64,000 nt of DNA from Diospyros lotus (Eukaryota > Streptophyta > Magnoliopsida > Ericales > Ebenaceae): the NCBI RefSeq assembly GCF_014633365.1, contig NC_068344.1, positions 6,151,327 through 6,215,326 of the forward strand, written 5' to 3'. A program made the position numbers and the translations under genes. The notes under the pieces were generated by a model, which was not told where the DNA came from, did no database searches, and saw only the letters and a program-made list of their open reading frames with translations. Below, one piece after another: positions 36,306 through 49,016 of this stretch (positions are counted from its first letter, which is position 1; the number at the start of each line of letters is the position of its first letter).

Positions 36306-38098
36306 TGATTAGTCGTTAATTTTGTAAATTTTTATTATAATTATAACCCTCGTTTTGATTTTAAATTGGTTTAATTGAATAGTTATGTGTAATATATATA
36401 TATATATTATAACATAATACATATACTCAATGGAGTGCATGCATGGAGCATTTATATAATATATAAGTATATAATATACCATATAATATATCATATAAAT
36501 ATATACATAATATATAATTTAATAACACTCAATTGCTTGTTTGTAGGCATGAAGAAGGTGGGCTTGGAGACTCAAATTAGATTGAAGAATGAAGAATTAA
36601 AGTTCATGAAGAATTGAAGTCCATGAAGAATTAAGGCCCAACTTAAGCAACCCATGGAAGATTCATTTGGAGAATGTCCAAGCATTATTTTTAATCCTAA
36701 TGAAGATCAAAAACCCAATTGTAGAAATTTATTTTTTTTAAATATTTGTTTTATGAGTGCTTTATTAGGTGTATTTTTTAGCTAAAATCCATTTAACTAT
36801 TAGGTGTGTATTTTAGCTAAAATTCATTTAACATTAGGTGTGTATTATAGCTAAAGTTCATTTAACTTTAAGTGTGTGAGTGCCAATTAGATATAATTAT
36901 GTCTAGTTGAACAATTGAAATTGTGTGGTTTGTATTGCATCTTGTGGGTTATAAATAACTCACTTGATTGCATTTATAAGGGTGATTATTATTCTTGAAT
37001 AAAAGTTTGGTTGTTTTTTTAGAATTCTCTCTTTGAGAATTACTTTTGTTCTCTCTTATTTTCTCTATTATTTTCTCTTGTGATCTTAATTCATTTCTTG
37101 ATTCTTTTAAATTCTTATGTCATTTATTGTTACTTTATTATTCACCGCCTAAATGGTCGGTTAGTTTATGCCTTTAAATTTCTGTAATTTTAATTCTTGT
37201 CATTTAATTGTTCATCGTCTAAATGGCGGTTAGTTTCTACTGTTTTAATTCTTGTCATTTAAATTCTGTTATTTAAATCACGTTATTTAAATTCCTATCA
37301 ATTAACTTTCAAATTGAGATGAGTAGCTAAATCTAATCTTGGGTTAAGGCAAGGACAGTGTCCAATGCCAATGATTCCCAAAGAAAACTGCGCTTTAAAT
37401 GAGTAACATTAATTTAAATTTCAGTATGAGTGTGTCTTAATTATTGAGAAATCACTAAATTTGGATTGGAGCGTAAGCCTAACTTAGAGCTTTCATGTCA
37501 CGCATGAGAGTTACTAGAAATAAAAACGCTATCATACCCAAACCCGGATGATTAATTTAGTTGTTTTGTGTATTAATTGCAATTGGATTTATGGTAGTTG
37601 CTTAAATTAGAATCCCGCATATCATGTATGGGGATTGCTTAAACTAGAACTATCATCATCTCTAATTGCATTTAATAACAAACCCTCATATCTGAAATTA
37701 AATTAATGTTGCTAATCTTTTCTGTTAAAATTTGGAAATCAACAGGTTGGCGCTGAAATTGTCTTAACTCAAGTGCTATCCAATTTTAGATTCACACCTT
37801 TAGCGTTTATTTCAATTTCTGCCTTGTTTTATTTCCTAATATCTGTTATCTAAAAAATCCATAAAAAATCTTATTGCCAATTCATCCAAATGCGTGTGCG
37901 TGTGTTCGACATTCTTTTGCCATAAATAAATCTCTCAGTGGACGACCTGGACTCATCTAGTAAATATAAATTTAAATTTGAACTATAACTGCACTCGTAC
38001 ACTGACGAGTATAAACCTCTCACCAAAATAAAGGAAAAAATATAAAATTTTTATTGTGTTTTGTTTTGTGTTTTAATTGCAAGGTGAGAGTGTAGCCA
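36306..38098 (+). repeat. 3' LTR of insertion A
   Basis: 1793 bp from TGATTAGTCG to GTGTAGCCA. It matches 17222-19077 with point changes and indels, including a shorter AT-dinucleotide tract. CTTGG follows immediately and equals the five bases before the 5' LTR. Confidence 0.85.
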
Positions 38099-38826
38099 CT
38101 TGGTTGTCTAAAGTACTTCATTGGCCTTGAGATTGCTCGCTTCTCTAAAGGTATTTTCTTATCCCAATGACATTATACATTACAAACTCTTGAGGATATT
38201 GGTTTCTTATCTAGCAAACTAGCTATGGTTCCTAGGATTCCCAATGTTAAATTGAGTTCTACTGATGGTGATTTGATTGAGGATGTATCTATCTATAGAC
38301 GACTCATTGGTCATTTGCTTTATCTTACTATATCTCGTCCTGACATTACTTATGTTGTTCATAAGCTCATCAAATATGTTTCTCAGCCTTAAAAACCACA
38401 TCTTGAAGTAGTTCAACATCTATTGAGGTATCTAAAATCTTCTCCAGGACAAGGACTGTTTTTCTTTGCTTCTTCTTCTTTGCAGATCTGGGCATTCTCA
38501 AATGTTGATTGGGGTTCTTGTCTAGATACAAGATGTACTGTCACGATTTTTTGTATCTTCCTTAGTGATGCTTTGGTTTCTTGGAAGGCTAAGAAGCAAA
38601 GTACAATATCTTGATCTTCAGTAGAGGTTGAATATAGGGCTCTTGTTGCTACATCCAGTGAGATTGAATGGTTGCATAAGCTTCTTGCTGATTTCCAGGT
38701 TTTTGTTCTCTCTCCTGTTATCTTATTGTGTGATAATCAGGCTGCGATTCACATTGCATCCAACCCGATTTTTCATGAGTGGACAAAGTACATTGAGTTA
38801 GACTGCCATTTTGTTCGGGATAAACT
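38099..38826 (+). pseudogene. Copia reverse transcriptase/RNase H pseudogene, second piece
   Basis: It continues directly from 17221 after removal of insertion A and one CTTGG copy: LKYFIGLEIARFSKGIFLSQ is the standard copia sequence after KDLG. It then runs through DVSIYRRLIGHLLYL and SRPDITYVV. RNase H follows with SSVEVEYRAL (about 38618) and LLCDNQAAIHIASNPIFHEW (about 38725), and the piece ends in DCHFVRDKL at insertion B. Stops lie after LSQ, after VSQP and after KQSTIS. The AAACT at 38822-38826 is the left target duplication of B. Confidence 0.85.
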
Positions 38827-41800
38827 TGTAACACCCCGCCTTACACGGGCGCGTCACTATAAGGGAATCCTCGGGAATCTTTTTTTAGATATCACACGCC
38901 GTGCCATGGGAACAATCTTCACAGGTAGATGAAACACTCGTCGTATACAATGACCAACGCCCATGGTGATTTCAAGAACAATCTTCACATGCAAATATAA
39001 ATCCCGAGAACCCCAGTCTTACTCGTTTAATTAACAAGATCAATAGACTTAAGACTAAACGAGACATAGTACAACACAGCGGAATAATTAACACCAAAAT
39101 GTCGTGGCCTACCACGAGTTTCATACAAGGTATTCCCATACCGAAATATGTAATACAAACTATCAAATGATACAGTGTTGTCATACAACTACTTATACAT
39201 ATACCAAAATAAATACTAACACCCCCAAAATGGTACAACGATTATCCACTAAACACCGTTGACCCCACCGGCCATGTCCTCAACCTCGCAGCTGTCCCTG
39301 GCTGGAACGTTGAATGTTCCAGGGGTATAACCCAGGTTAGATGATAAAAACATCTAAGTGATGGCATGAAACAGTTTATACAATGCATGAAAAACATACG
39401 AGCATGGCATATACAGACAATAACCACATGCAACATATCTAACTTGAGAAATCTCCTTGACATACTCAACCTCCTGTGGAAAAATCCATTCCACACACAG
39501 TTGGGGTTGACCTTGCCACGACATACTTAATCCCTTGGGTGCCCTACCGTGTCACCCGTTTACTAGGATTAACCTTGTCTCATTCTCAAAAAGACCCCTT
39601 CCTGTCCCATACGAACCCAACAACGACACGAAAATTGACACCCCGATGATATGAAAATACACGCCATGCACCGACTCATTTTAAAAGTAAAAACAGTTGA
39701 TGCAATATATATCACATGTTAAATATGCAAATGATGCCACAATGTACATAAGTGTAACGCCTTTGTAAAACAACCCAGGTTTAGGAGGGTATAACTACTC
39801 ACTAGAACCGGTCCGATCATGTGAATCCTAAGCTCGGGAGGGTAAAACCACTCACCAGAACCCATTACACACACTCCAAAACACCTTCAAGACAAGAAAA
39901 AACTAGAATCAAACCACTCACCTTAATTTGGAAAAGTCTGATTTTTGCCTCGAGAAATGTGCCACACCTCGAAATTCATGTAATCCTTCTTTCAACAACC
40001 CAATTGACTCCTATTTCACCATTAAGACCTTAGGAATCAATATTTCCATTTTTCCTCAATTTTCTCTATTTTTCTTTATTTTTCAAACATTTCTACCTCT
40101 CGAAAAATCATAATAAATGCCAAACACCTAGTTTTCCCAAATATTTTTACATAAACCATCCTAAAATAATTTTATAAAAATTATAAAATTAAAATCAAGA
40201 AAAACCTGGGCTTCACGCGCCCTCACACGCTGGTGCGTGGGTACGGCTGGGGTCTGCGCGTGCACATGCGCTGCTACCTTCTCCGGTCTTTTTCTCTGGC
40301 CATGGTGACTCTCTGGCGATCTTTTTTGGCCAAAACAACGATAGGGCCTTGGAGATCTCGATGAGGCGACTTCAATGGACCCCTTACTCGTTGGAAAAAG
40401 TGGCTGGAAAGGGGTTTAAAACCCAATTGCAGGTCTCGGTCTGTCGGCTCCCGTTTTTCCAGCCAACTCACTGAAATCCCACCAAACGTACACGAAACTC
40501 TTCGAAACTCTCCAGAAATGATCCTTATGACTTGAAGAACAAAATCCCTCTAATCTCTTTGCTCGATTCTTGCCAAAATGGGAGAAATTTGATCAATTTG
40601 TGCTTTAACCCTCTCGGCCGAGAACTCCTTTTATACTCGACCTCGACCCAAATTTCCACCACCAATCGATTGCTCTTATCCCCTTAACCCTAGATCTAGC
40701 CTCCAAATTAATTAAACAACCCTAAAATCTCAAGCTACAACCCTCGAAAGATTCGGCCAAATCAAAAATTTCTTCCGCCATTAAAACCGGTCACGTGGCC
40801 GCCGTGCTCGACCAATGGCCACCCCCAGAAACTTCATCATCACCTGAAGACCGTCCTAGCACCTCTAGGAGAGCTTCCCGACGTCCAAAGGTAGCTGCCG
40901 GTGGCCATGTGCGGCGGTCGCGTTCACACCATGATATTTTCAAAAATTTGCATTTTAGCCCCTAGCCAACTTTTAATTGCATTTTCTCTGAGTCCTAGAT
41001 ACCCCTAGACTATCTAACACTTTCACTACTGCCCATAAGTTCCATATTTTTCATTTTCCTCAAAAAATTATGAAGATCTTGCCATTTCGACCTCCCTCGA
41101 GTAATTTACAAAATCTGCAGTTTTTCCCGAATACCCCTAATTGCGTGTTTTTGACTTCAAACTGTAACACCCCAATTCCCGGGAGCATTAACGTAACGTA
41201 AGATTCCGGGGATAAATTTTTTTTTTAAACAAAAACCCAACACAAAAACCATTCCCCGAAGATCCCGTTACACCTTCTCAGTATATCAACTATGAACCAT
41301 TAATAAACCAAGACAGGTTCACCAACACAAATGCAGAAGCTAGATCGAAACCTCAACAGGTCATAATCGAAACCACTTTATTTATATATAAAGTTGCACC
41401 AATGTTTACATGACGTTTTCAAAAGTAAATAACACAACTGAAAAGACATAATGTAAACTATCCGCTAATCGCCGTCACTCCTCGATGATTCCTTTCCCTT
41501 TTGCACCGCTGCCTTCACCTGGAACGTTTGAATATTCCAGGGATAAAATCCAAATTAGATGATGAATCATCTAAGTGAGAGTTCAAAACACATTTTTCAT
41601 GAATAATGCAAGACATGAAATAAACAAATACACCCGGTAAGCCCTAACTCAAGAGAATTCCCACGCACTTAACCCTACCATGGGGAAAGAGCAATCTCTC
41701 TAAAAGCTATGCCACCACACCGACTCGACGACACGACGACGCGACGCGACGCGATTCTAGCTTAAATGGGGCTGCCAACGCATCTCACCAGAATACGTTC

Positions 41801-41852
41801 CCACCTTAAGCATCCAGGAACCACCATACAATCCCAACTCCAAAATTTCACA

Positions 41853-42222
41853 TGGACCACCTAGTTGTCCTAGTGCAACTTCCCTGGCCAAACAACCTGG
41901 CACAGAAATCAAGGCGGCTATCCTGACATGCACACCTAGCATCAGATACCCCTATTATTTCATCACGCCCTTGGAGAATTACGGCTACACTATCCAGACA
42001 ACATCCTAGGCTGACATCCCACATGAACAACACAGTATGGACCACCTAGTCGTCCTAGTGCAACTTCCCTGACCAAACGGTCTGGCACGGAAACCAAGGC
42101 GGCTATCCTGACATGCACACCAGCATCAGATAGCCCCTATTATTCCGTCACGCCCTTGGAGAATTATGGCTATACTATCCAGACAACATCCGAGGCTGAC
42201 ATTCCATACGTACAAATAAAAC
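41853..42222. repeat. 185-bp tandem duplication in solo LTR E
   Basis: 'tggaccacctagt-gtcctagtgcaactt' starts at 41853 and again at 42038, and the two copies align to about 42222 with a few substitutions. Confidence 0.85.
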
Positions 42223-42401
42223 TCAAGACAATGCCACAATTCACAATTCAATGCATCGTATAAACAACATTTATAAAATGCAATGCACAGTTCAAAACGT
42301 TTAGGGACAAACCTCCCTCATAAATCCAACCGTCACCGGTTACCATTTTAATGCACAAAACCATTTTGCATGAAATCACCATATGTTCAGATAGAACAAG
42401 C

Positions 42402-42740
42402 ACAATAAATCAAGTTTTGGGGGCAAACACTCACAACTTAAAACCAAGTTTTTTGGTAGAACACTCACAACTTAAAACTAAGTTTTCAGGTAGAACACTC
42501 ACAATAAATCAAGTTTTGGAGGAGAACCACTCACAACTTAAAACCAAGTTTTCAGGTAGAACACTCACAATAAATCAAGTTTTGGAGGAGAACCACTCAC
42601 AACTTAAAACCAAGTTTTCAAGTAGAACACTCACAATAAATCAAGTTTTGGAGGAGAACCACTCACAACTTAAAACCAAGTTTTCAGGTAGAACACTCAC
42701 AATAAATCAAGTTTTGGAGGAGAACCACTCACCATGAACG
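42402..42740. repeat. 66-bp tandem repeat array in solo LTR E
   Basis: The word ACAATAAATCAAGTTTTGG starts at 42402, 42501, 42567, 42633 and 42699: steps of 99, 66, 66 and 66 bp. Each 66-bp unit has two related halves of about 33 bp (ACTCACAATAAATC... and ACTCACAACTTAAAA...), so the array probably grew from a 33-bp unit. The open frame through it is a by-product of the 66-bp period. Confidence 0.9.
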
Positions 42741-43039
42741 AAACTCAGAACACCTCGAATATTGTGCCCAACCTCAATTTTCGTGCAACTCCTCAAGTCT
42801 TTTAACCAAACCACCTCCTTACAGGTCCTCACGCACTGCCTAAGTGCTCTACGCGTGTGATGCCTCGCGTATGCTTTAAAAAGCCTCTATCCACTAAACC
42901 CGAAGCACTCTCGTCTAGCACAAATGTATCACAACTTCGAATGAGAGAATCCTTAGCCTTGAGCCCCTATTTATATGTTTAGGAAACTTAGCCACCAAGA
43001 AATATATATTCTGCAATCATTTCAAATCTTTCAAAATCT

Positions 43040-43370
43040 TTTCCAATCATTCCAAATCTTCTAATATTTTCTATAATCATTCCAAATCTTTTGATATCTT
43101 TTGCAATCATTCCAAAATCTTCTAAGATTCTCTGCAATCATTGTAAATCTTCTATATTCATTCCAAATCTTCTAATATCTTTTGTAATCATTCCAAAATC
43201 TTCTAAGATTCTCTGCAATCATTGTAAATCTTCTATAATCATTCCAAATCTTCTAATATCTTTTGTAATCATTTCAAAATCTTCTAAGATTCTCTACAAT
43301 CATTGTAAATTTTCTATAATCATTCCAAATCTTCTAATATCTTTTATATAATCATTCCAAAATCTTGTAA
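43040..43370. repeat. 81-bp tandem repeat array in solo LTR E
   Basis: TCTAAGATTCTCT starts at 43121, 43202 and 43283, an 81-bp period. Within each unit 'aatcatt-caaatctt' words recur about every 27 bp, so the array is compound. Confidence 0.85.
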
Positions 43371-44462
43371 GATCTTCTGCAATCATTGTTATCCAAATCA
43401 AATCTTTTCTTATCCAATCAAATCTTATACAAATCTTATCCTTAAAGTCATGAACCTTCATCTTATCTCTAACGTCATCATGAGACTTCATCCTTATCTC
43501 TAAAGTCATTTATGAAGCTTTTTCCTGAATCTCCCAAATGCCCCTAGTAAAAAGATTTCAAGAATTACACTTTGACCCGAACTTTTGGATAATTGCACTT
43601 AGACCCTTTTCAACATGGTCCCCGAGCTAATTTTTAATTGCATTTTAGTCCCTGAAAATGGACTAATTGCGCTAATGCCCCTAATTTTTAGGTAAATTAC
43701 ACTTTTACCCCAACCTCAAAAATTACGATTTTGCCCCTGACTCAAAAAATGAACTTCTCTTTAAAGACCTTTATAACCCTTTGAAATATCCTAAAACCTT
43801 CTCTTTAAAATTTCGAAAAAATATCGTTTCGATCTCCCTCTGTCAATTTCGAAAAAACTGCACTTAGGCCTGAATCTTCGTTTTAGCTACAAACTCTTTT
43901 GTTTCTTCCAAAAACTACTGAAGGGTTACTCTATATGCCAAATATGAACTTTCTCGGGGTTCCATTGACTTCCCGGATGCCCCGTACGATAATTCGGTAT
44001 TTCAGCCTAAATCACAATTGCCTTTTTTTTAGCTGTACTGGGAACCGTTCCCGATCCAACTTCTTTTGATGCCTAAAATCATAACTCGTATTAGTTGTCG
44101 ATACTATACCATTTTCCTTGGCTATTTAGGGTCCAGGGTACTCCCTCTGACTAATTCGATCGTCCAAAGTTGCATTAGTGTACCCTATAGTCTTATTTTC
44201 CACAAAGTCCATTTATGCCCTTCATCAAATATTATTTATGACCTCAAATTATTCTCGGGTATTACACAAACCTTCGAAAATCTCTTGATTTTGTCGAATA
44301 TCGATTATTTGGATAGTTTTACCTTTATGGGCTTGCTTTTCATAGTCCCTCATCCTTCGGTTGCATTTTGAATATTACACAAAAGCTCGAAACTTTAATA
44401 AATATCGATTTTGACCTCATAATTTCTAGAAATGCTTATAATATTGAACACTGAATATTACA

Positions 44463-44480
44463 TCCTCCCCCTCAAAAAAG
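44463..44480 (-). other. Polypurine tract of chromovirus B
   Basis: The minus strand reads cttttttgagggggagga directly before the TGTAATATTC start of the 3' LTR. Confidence 0.85.
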
Positions 44481-44500
44481 AAATTTCGTCCTCGAAATTA

Positions 44501-45769
44501 CTAGCTTGCAACATTAAATAAATGCGGGTAAGAAATTTTCATTTCCTCTTTGCGTTCCCACGTAGCTTCTTCTTCGTCATAATTGGTCCATAATACCTTT
44601 ACCAACGGAATAACCTTATTTCTTAAGAGTTGGTTTCTTTGATTTAAGATTTGCACTGGCTCTTCAAGGTATGTTAGATCGTTTCGTATCTCAATGGTCT
44701 CGTTTCGAAGTACTTGAGTAGGATCCGGCTCATGTTTCCGTAGTTGAGACACGTGAAACACGTTATGGATATTTGATAATGCCACAGGTAAAGCTATTCT
44801 GTAAGCCACTAATCTAATTTTCTCCAAAATTTCATAGGGTCCTATATATCTTGGGCTTAATTTCCCTTTCCTTTTTCCTCGAATCACTAATTTGAATGGA
44901 GAGACCTTCAAATATACCTTGTCATCGACCAAAAATTCCAAAGTTCTCCTCCGTTGGTCAGCGTACGATTTCTGGCGACTTTGACTTGTCCTCATTTTCT
45001 CCTGGATTTTCTTGATCTTTTCCATAGTAGTTTGAACAATCTCGGGTCCAATTAATCCTACTTCTCCAGTTTCTACCCAGCAGAGTGGTGTTCTACATTT
45101 TCGCCCATACAATGCCTCGTAAGGGGCCATTCCAATGCTACTGTGGTGCCTGTTGTTGTAGGCGAATTCCACCAAAGGTAGATGTTTCTCCTAGCTTCCT
45201 GAGAAATCCAAAATGCATGCTCTCAACATGTCTTTGAGTGTCTGAATTGTTCGCTCGAATTGTCCATCGGTTTGAGGGTGATAAGCTCTGCTGAGCTTTA
45301 ACTGTGTTCCCATACATTTGTGGAAACTTTCCGAAAATCTTGACGTAAATCATGGCTCTCAATTTAACACTATGCTTGCAGGGATTCCGTGTAATCGTAC
45401 AATTTCCTCAATATATAGCTGAGCTAAAGCATGAGTTGGTTGCCCTATCTTAATAGGCAAAAAATGTGCCAACTTGGTCAATCGATCCACTATTACCCAA
45501 ATAGCATCGTTTCCTTTGGGACTTCGAGGCAGATTAGTCACAAAGTCCATAGTGACGTGATCCCACTTCCACTCGGGAATATCCAGTGGTTGCAGCATTC
45601 CTCCCGGATGCTGATGCTCAATTTTTATACATTGACAGGTATCGCATTGCGCCATGTACTATGCCACATCTTTTTTCATTCCAAGCCACCAATAAATTTC
45701 TCTAAGGTCCTTGTACATCTTTGTGGATCCTGGATGTACAGTGTACCTAGCTCAATGAGCTTCCCTTAA
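44501..45769 (-). pseudogene. Chromovirus integrase and chromodomain
   Basis: The core begins near 45769 with the zinc-finger HPG and CDTCQCIK landmarks, then WDHVTMDFVTNLP, AIWVIVDRLTKLAHF and, after several stops, [18 protein letters not shown]. The last frame (44501-45175, 224 codons) has VEFAYNNRHHSSIGMAPYEA, the GPYEILE region and HNVFHVSQLRKH. It ends in a chromodomain-like segment (DLTYLEEPVQILNQ, then PLVKVLWTNYDEEEATWE). The chromodomain directs insertion to modified chromatin in this lineage. Stops lie at about 45357, 45180 and elsewhere, so the protein cannot be made. Confidence 0.87.
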
Positions 45770-47162
45770 GATACTTTGCCTCAGATCTTGGTCTTTTGGC
45801 ACGTAAGTTCTTCCTTGAAACCGAAGTATACCATCATGATAACTGAATTCAAGTGCCTTAACTTGATCGTTCTTGTCTAACCATTGACTTTTTCTTGTGT
45901 CTATTTGAAGAGCTGTCCTGATTTGATTCACCACATCAGGTTGGATTGTCAGATTTGCCAAATATCCCTTGACTGGCTTAGGTCTAACACTTACTATCAG
46001 GTGGTTGAATTCCTCAATCATTTCCCACTCCTTAACCATCATGCTAGCCACTATTTCAGAGCTTCTTCTGCTAAGAGCGTCTGTAACTACGTTTGCCTTC
46101 CCTAGATGGTAGGAAATGGTACAATCATAATCTTTCAACTATTCCATCCATCTTCGTTGTCACATATTTAGCTCATTCTGAGAGAAGATGTATTCCAAAC
46201 TCTTATGGTCCGTAAAAATTTCAAACTGCGCTCCGTAAAGATAATGTCTCCACAATTTTAAAGTATAAATTATGGCTGCTAACTCCAAGTCGTGAGTCGG
46301 ATAATTCTGCTCGTGCCTCTTCAATTTTCGAGATCCGTAAGCGATTACTTTTTCGTCTTGCATTAGAACACATCCCAAACCTATTCCTAAAGCATCGCTA
46401 TACACCACATATTTTCCTGACTCTGTTGGCATTGCTAAAATTGGTGTTGTAGTTAGTCGTGCCTTAAGCTTTTGAAAACCTTGCTCACACTTTTCGTCCC
46501 ATTTGAACTTGACTTCCTTTTGCATCAATCGGGTAAGTGGAGTAGATATCTTCGAGAATCCTTCCACAAATCTTCGGTAGTATCCGGCTAGTCTAAGAAA
46601 AATTTGAATTTCCCAAATGTTCTTAGGTGCTTGCCACTTTTGAACTGCTTTTATTTTTACTGGATTGACAGCTATACCCTTTGCAGAAATTATGTGTCCA
46701 AGAAAAGCTACCTAAGTAAGCCAAAATTCACATTTTGAAAACTTGGCGTACAACTGGTGGTGCTTTAAGGTCTGTATAACTATCCTCAAATGATCCTCGT
46801 GTTCTCTCTCACTGACAGAATATATCAGAATATCATCTATGAACACTATTACAAACTTGTCCAAGAAGGGTCTAAAAGTTCGGTTCATTAAGTCCATAAA
46901 TGCAGCAGGTGCATTAGTTAATCCAAATGGCATCACTAAATACTCGTAGTGACCATACCGCGATCGAAAAGTAGTCTTGGGTACATCTTCTAGTTTGATC
47001 TTCATCTGATAGTACCCTGACCGAAGGTCTATCTTAGAAAATACCTTAGCTCCTTGAAGTTGGTCAAATAATTCTTCAATCCTAGGCAACAGGTACTTGT
47101 TCTTTATAGTTACCTTATTCAACTGCCAATAGTCGGTACACATCCGCAAAATACCATCTTTC
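45752..47162 (-). pseudogene. Chromovirus reverse transcriptase (C-terminal part) and RNase H
   Basis: The reverse transcriptase resumes right after solo LTR C with [18 protein letters not shown], then [33 protein letters not shown] and the active site FIDDILIYS (Asp-Asp kept). A TAA/TAG-type stop follows EFWLT (46712). RNase H (46160-46567) has [17 protein letters not shown] and [10 protein letters not shown]. The linker to integrase (45752-46138) includes HLGKANVVTDALSRR and HDGILRFQGRTYVP. The motif YWQLN has Trp where the family has Arg (DYRQLN). Confidence 0.87.
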
Positions 47163-49016
47163 TGTTAGTGTAGGTGCTCTAGACCCAATCAGATTGGGCA
47201 AATTATACACTGACATTTGTAATCATATTTCATATTGAATAAAGAGTTATTTAATTCTACAAGAAGTTGTTCTATTAATTTCTTGTTATTAATGTAATGA
47301 TCGGATGAAACTAGATAGAAGTCCATATGATGTATACTGTGATTAATCTATAAAGATGTGAGATGATGCATCACAGTTTCTCGACATCATTAAATGTCCT
47401 AAGTCGTAGCAATGTCAAGAATGGACATTGACAATTACGGTAAGACTTGTATGTGCTATGTTTTTGCTATGAGATAGCAATGGGAGTCTCACACCCATAG
47501 GCATGGGGATGCCTAGACAAGTACATAGGTGACCAATGTTGGAGAACGTGTCACTAGACATGACTCACCATGAGAATCCATTTTGATTATATGTTGATGG
47601 AATTCTCATACGAGATGGGTGTAACTAATCCTTGGACCTGAGGTTGTCACGATCATCTCATGAGAAGACCGATATGCTTTGACATCATTTCGATGGGCCT
47701 AGATAAAGGCTACACGTGGGCGATTGTTGGGCATATCGTGAGGCTTATGGAGATGGGTGCGTAACCAAGATGGGACTCGTCTATCCCTTGATAGAGAATG
47801 ATGTACCTTCGATGGATATTCACTTTAAATCCATGGCCAAGGTGAAAAGAGATCAATAAGGAGTTATTGATTCACTTTCTATTAAGTGAAGATATCCGGA
47901 TAATCGAAGAAAGACTTATGTGATCATAATCAAGCAACACATTGCCAACTTGAAATCACATAGGATACATTGATGAGAGGATCGAATTACACGGTAACCA
48001 TGCTCGTGAAAGGTTATTTGCAGATTATGAATCCTTCTGAATAAATGGGTAGGCATGATGCCTTGCTAGAGGCCAATCTTGTCTTATGTGTTCGTACCGA
48101 CACATTGCCAACATATTCAGGAGTCTAATGAGTCATACGCAATAGGCACGGTCCCTGGCTTAAACCAGGAAAGCAGACGTATGGTTAAGTGGGACACTTC
48201 GGCAAGAAGTTGTGCCGTCGTAGGTTCTCACGAGAAAAGAACAAACAGACGTAATGACGTCGATGTGACGAGGGGTCGTCATAAAGGAAAGAGTTTCCTA
48301 AAATAACAATTGATTAAATTAGAAAGAAGTTTATAATTTAATTATTAAATTAGAAAGAAGTTTCTAATTTAATAATTTGGGCTTAATTTAATACTTGGGC
48401 TAAATAAAGTATTTGGGCCAAATATTAAATTAAATTAAATATTTAGGCTAAATTTGATTTGGGTCAAATATTAAATAATAAATATTATATTTGGGCTAAA
48501 TTAGATTTAGGCCAAATATTAAATATTAAATATTTGGGCTTGAATTAGATTTGGGCCAAATATTTTATAAATGGATTTGGGCCAGTTTAATTTCTAGTTG
48601 GACTAGGATTAATGGGCTAGTCCAATCCATGTCCATTAGGGTTTGGAAAACCCTAGGAGGTTGCTTCTATATAAATAGTCCTTTATGGGATGCCCAAACG
48701 AAACCTATTATTTTTGTTGGTTTTCAAGAGTTGAAAATCGATTCTTTTCCCATCCATTCATAAGCCTTGTTAGGAAAAGAAGCTAGCACTCCCATTCCGC
48801 TCTCCTCGCCAACGGACGCGTGCCGCGTATCACAAGTTAAAGGCCGGACACTTGGACGGCTTGAATCCGCAAACGATTTAAAAATCTAAAGGTTAGATTT
48901 ACTTTATTATGTATGTGATTGTTTGATTTCGACGTTGATCCAATCGCCGGGATCGGGGTAAGGTTCAAATTTTTGAACTATGCTGCTTGCCCTGTAGCGA
49001 TCTTGCTTTACTTTCA
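47163..49016 (+). repeat. Solo LTR (family H), plus orientation, inserted in B reverse transcriptase
   Basis: It starts TGTTAGTGTAGG and ends TACTTTCA, with CTTTC on both sides (47158-47162 and 49017-49021). A TATATAAATAG box at about 48670 supports plus orientation. It is the same family as 34162-36094. It separates VKKK from DGILRMC in the reverse transcriptase, so the break point is known to the base. Confidence 0.92.

Larger units (their letters stand above)
17222..38098 (+). mobile_element. Insertion A: non-autonomous LTR retrotransposon with tRNA-Asp primer site, carrying a LOG-like gene
   Basis: Two related LTRs (17222-19077 and 36306-38098) begin TGATTAG and end A(A/G)CCA. They are flanked by a perfect CTTGG duplication (17217-17221 and 38099-38103) inside the copia reverse transcriptase. 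An Athila/Tat-type primer site (19083-19100) and a purine tract (36292-36305) put it on the plus strand. Between them are a gag-like ORF, a 181-residue ORF and a LOG-like gene, but no protease, reverse transcriptase or integrase of its own. It must have moved with proteins supplied in trans. Later insertions D (21525-32042) and a solo LTR (34162-36094) enlarge it from about 8.4 kb to 20.9 kb. Confidence 0.85.
41163..44266 (-). repeat. Solo LTR (family E), about 3.1 kb, inserted in the B LTR
   Basis: On the plus strand it begins TGTAACACCCC and ends GGTATTACA, and CAAAC flanks it on both sides (41158-41162 and 44267-44271). By the similarity of its ends to B (the LTR end reads GGGGTGTTACA on the minus strand) it is in minus orientation. 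It contains three tandem-repeat blocks and no gene. Confidence 0.88.
38827..44462 (-). repeat. 3' LTR of chromovirus B, interrupted by a solo LTR
   Basis: The two LTR parts, 38827-41162 and 44272-44462, match the other LTR (51695-54171). The intervening 41163-44266 is a separate solo LTR with its own CAAAC duplication. Without it this LTR would be about 2.5 kb. It retains about 55 bp around the insertion point that the other LTR lacks. Confidence 0.88.

Noticed and set aside
42402..42740. CRISPR-like array
   Set aside because: The units are directly adjacent without unique spacers, and the DNA is plant nuclear.
42351..43351. Repeat-protein ORFs
   Set aside because: Frames stay open only because the tandem units (66 and 81 bp) are multiples of three.
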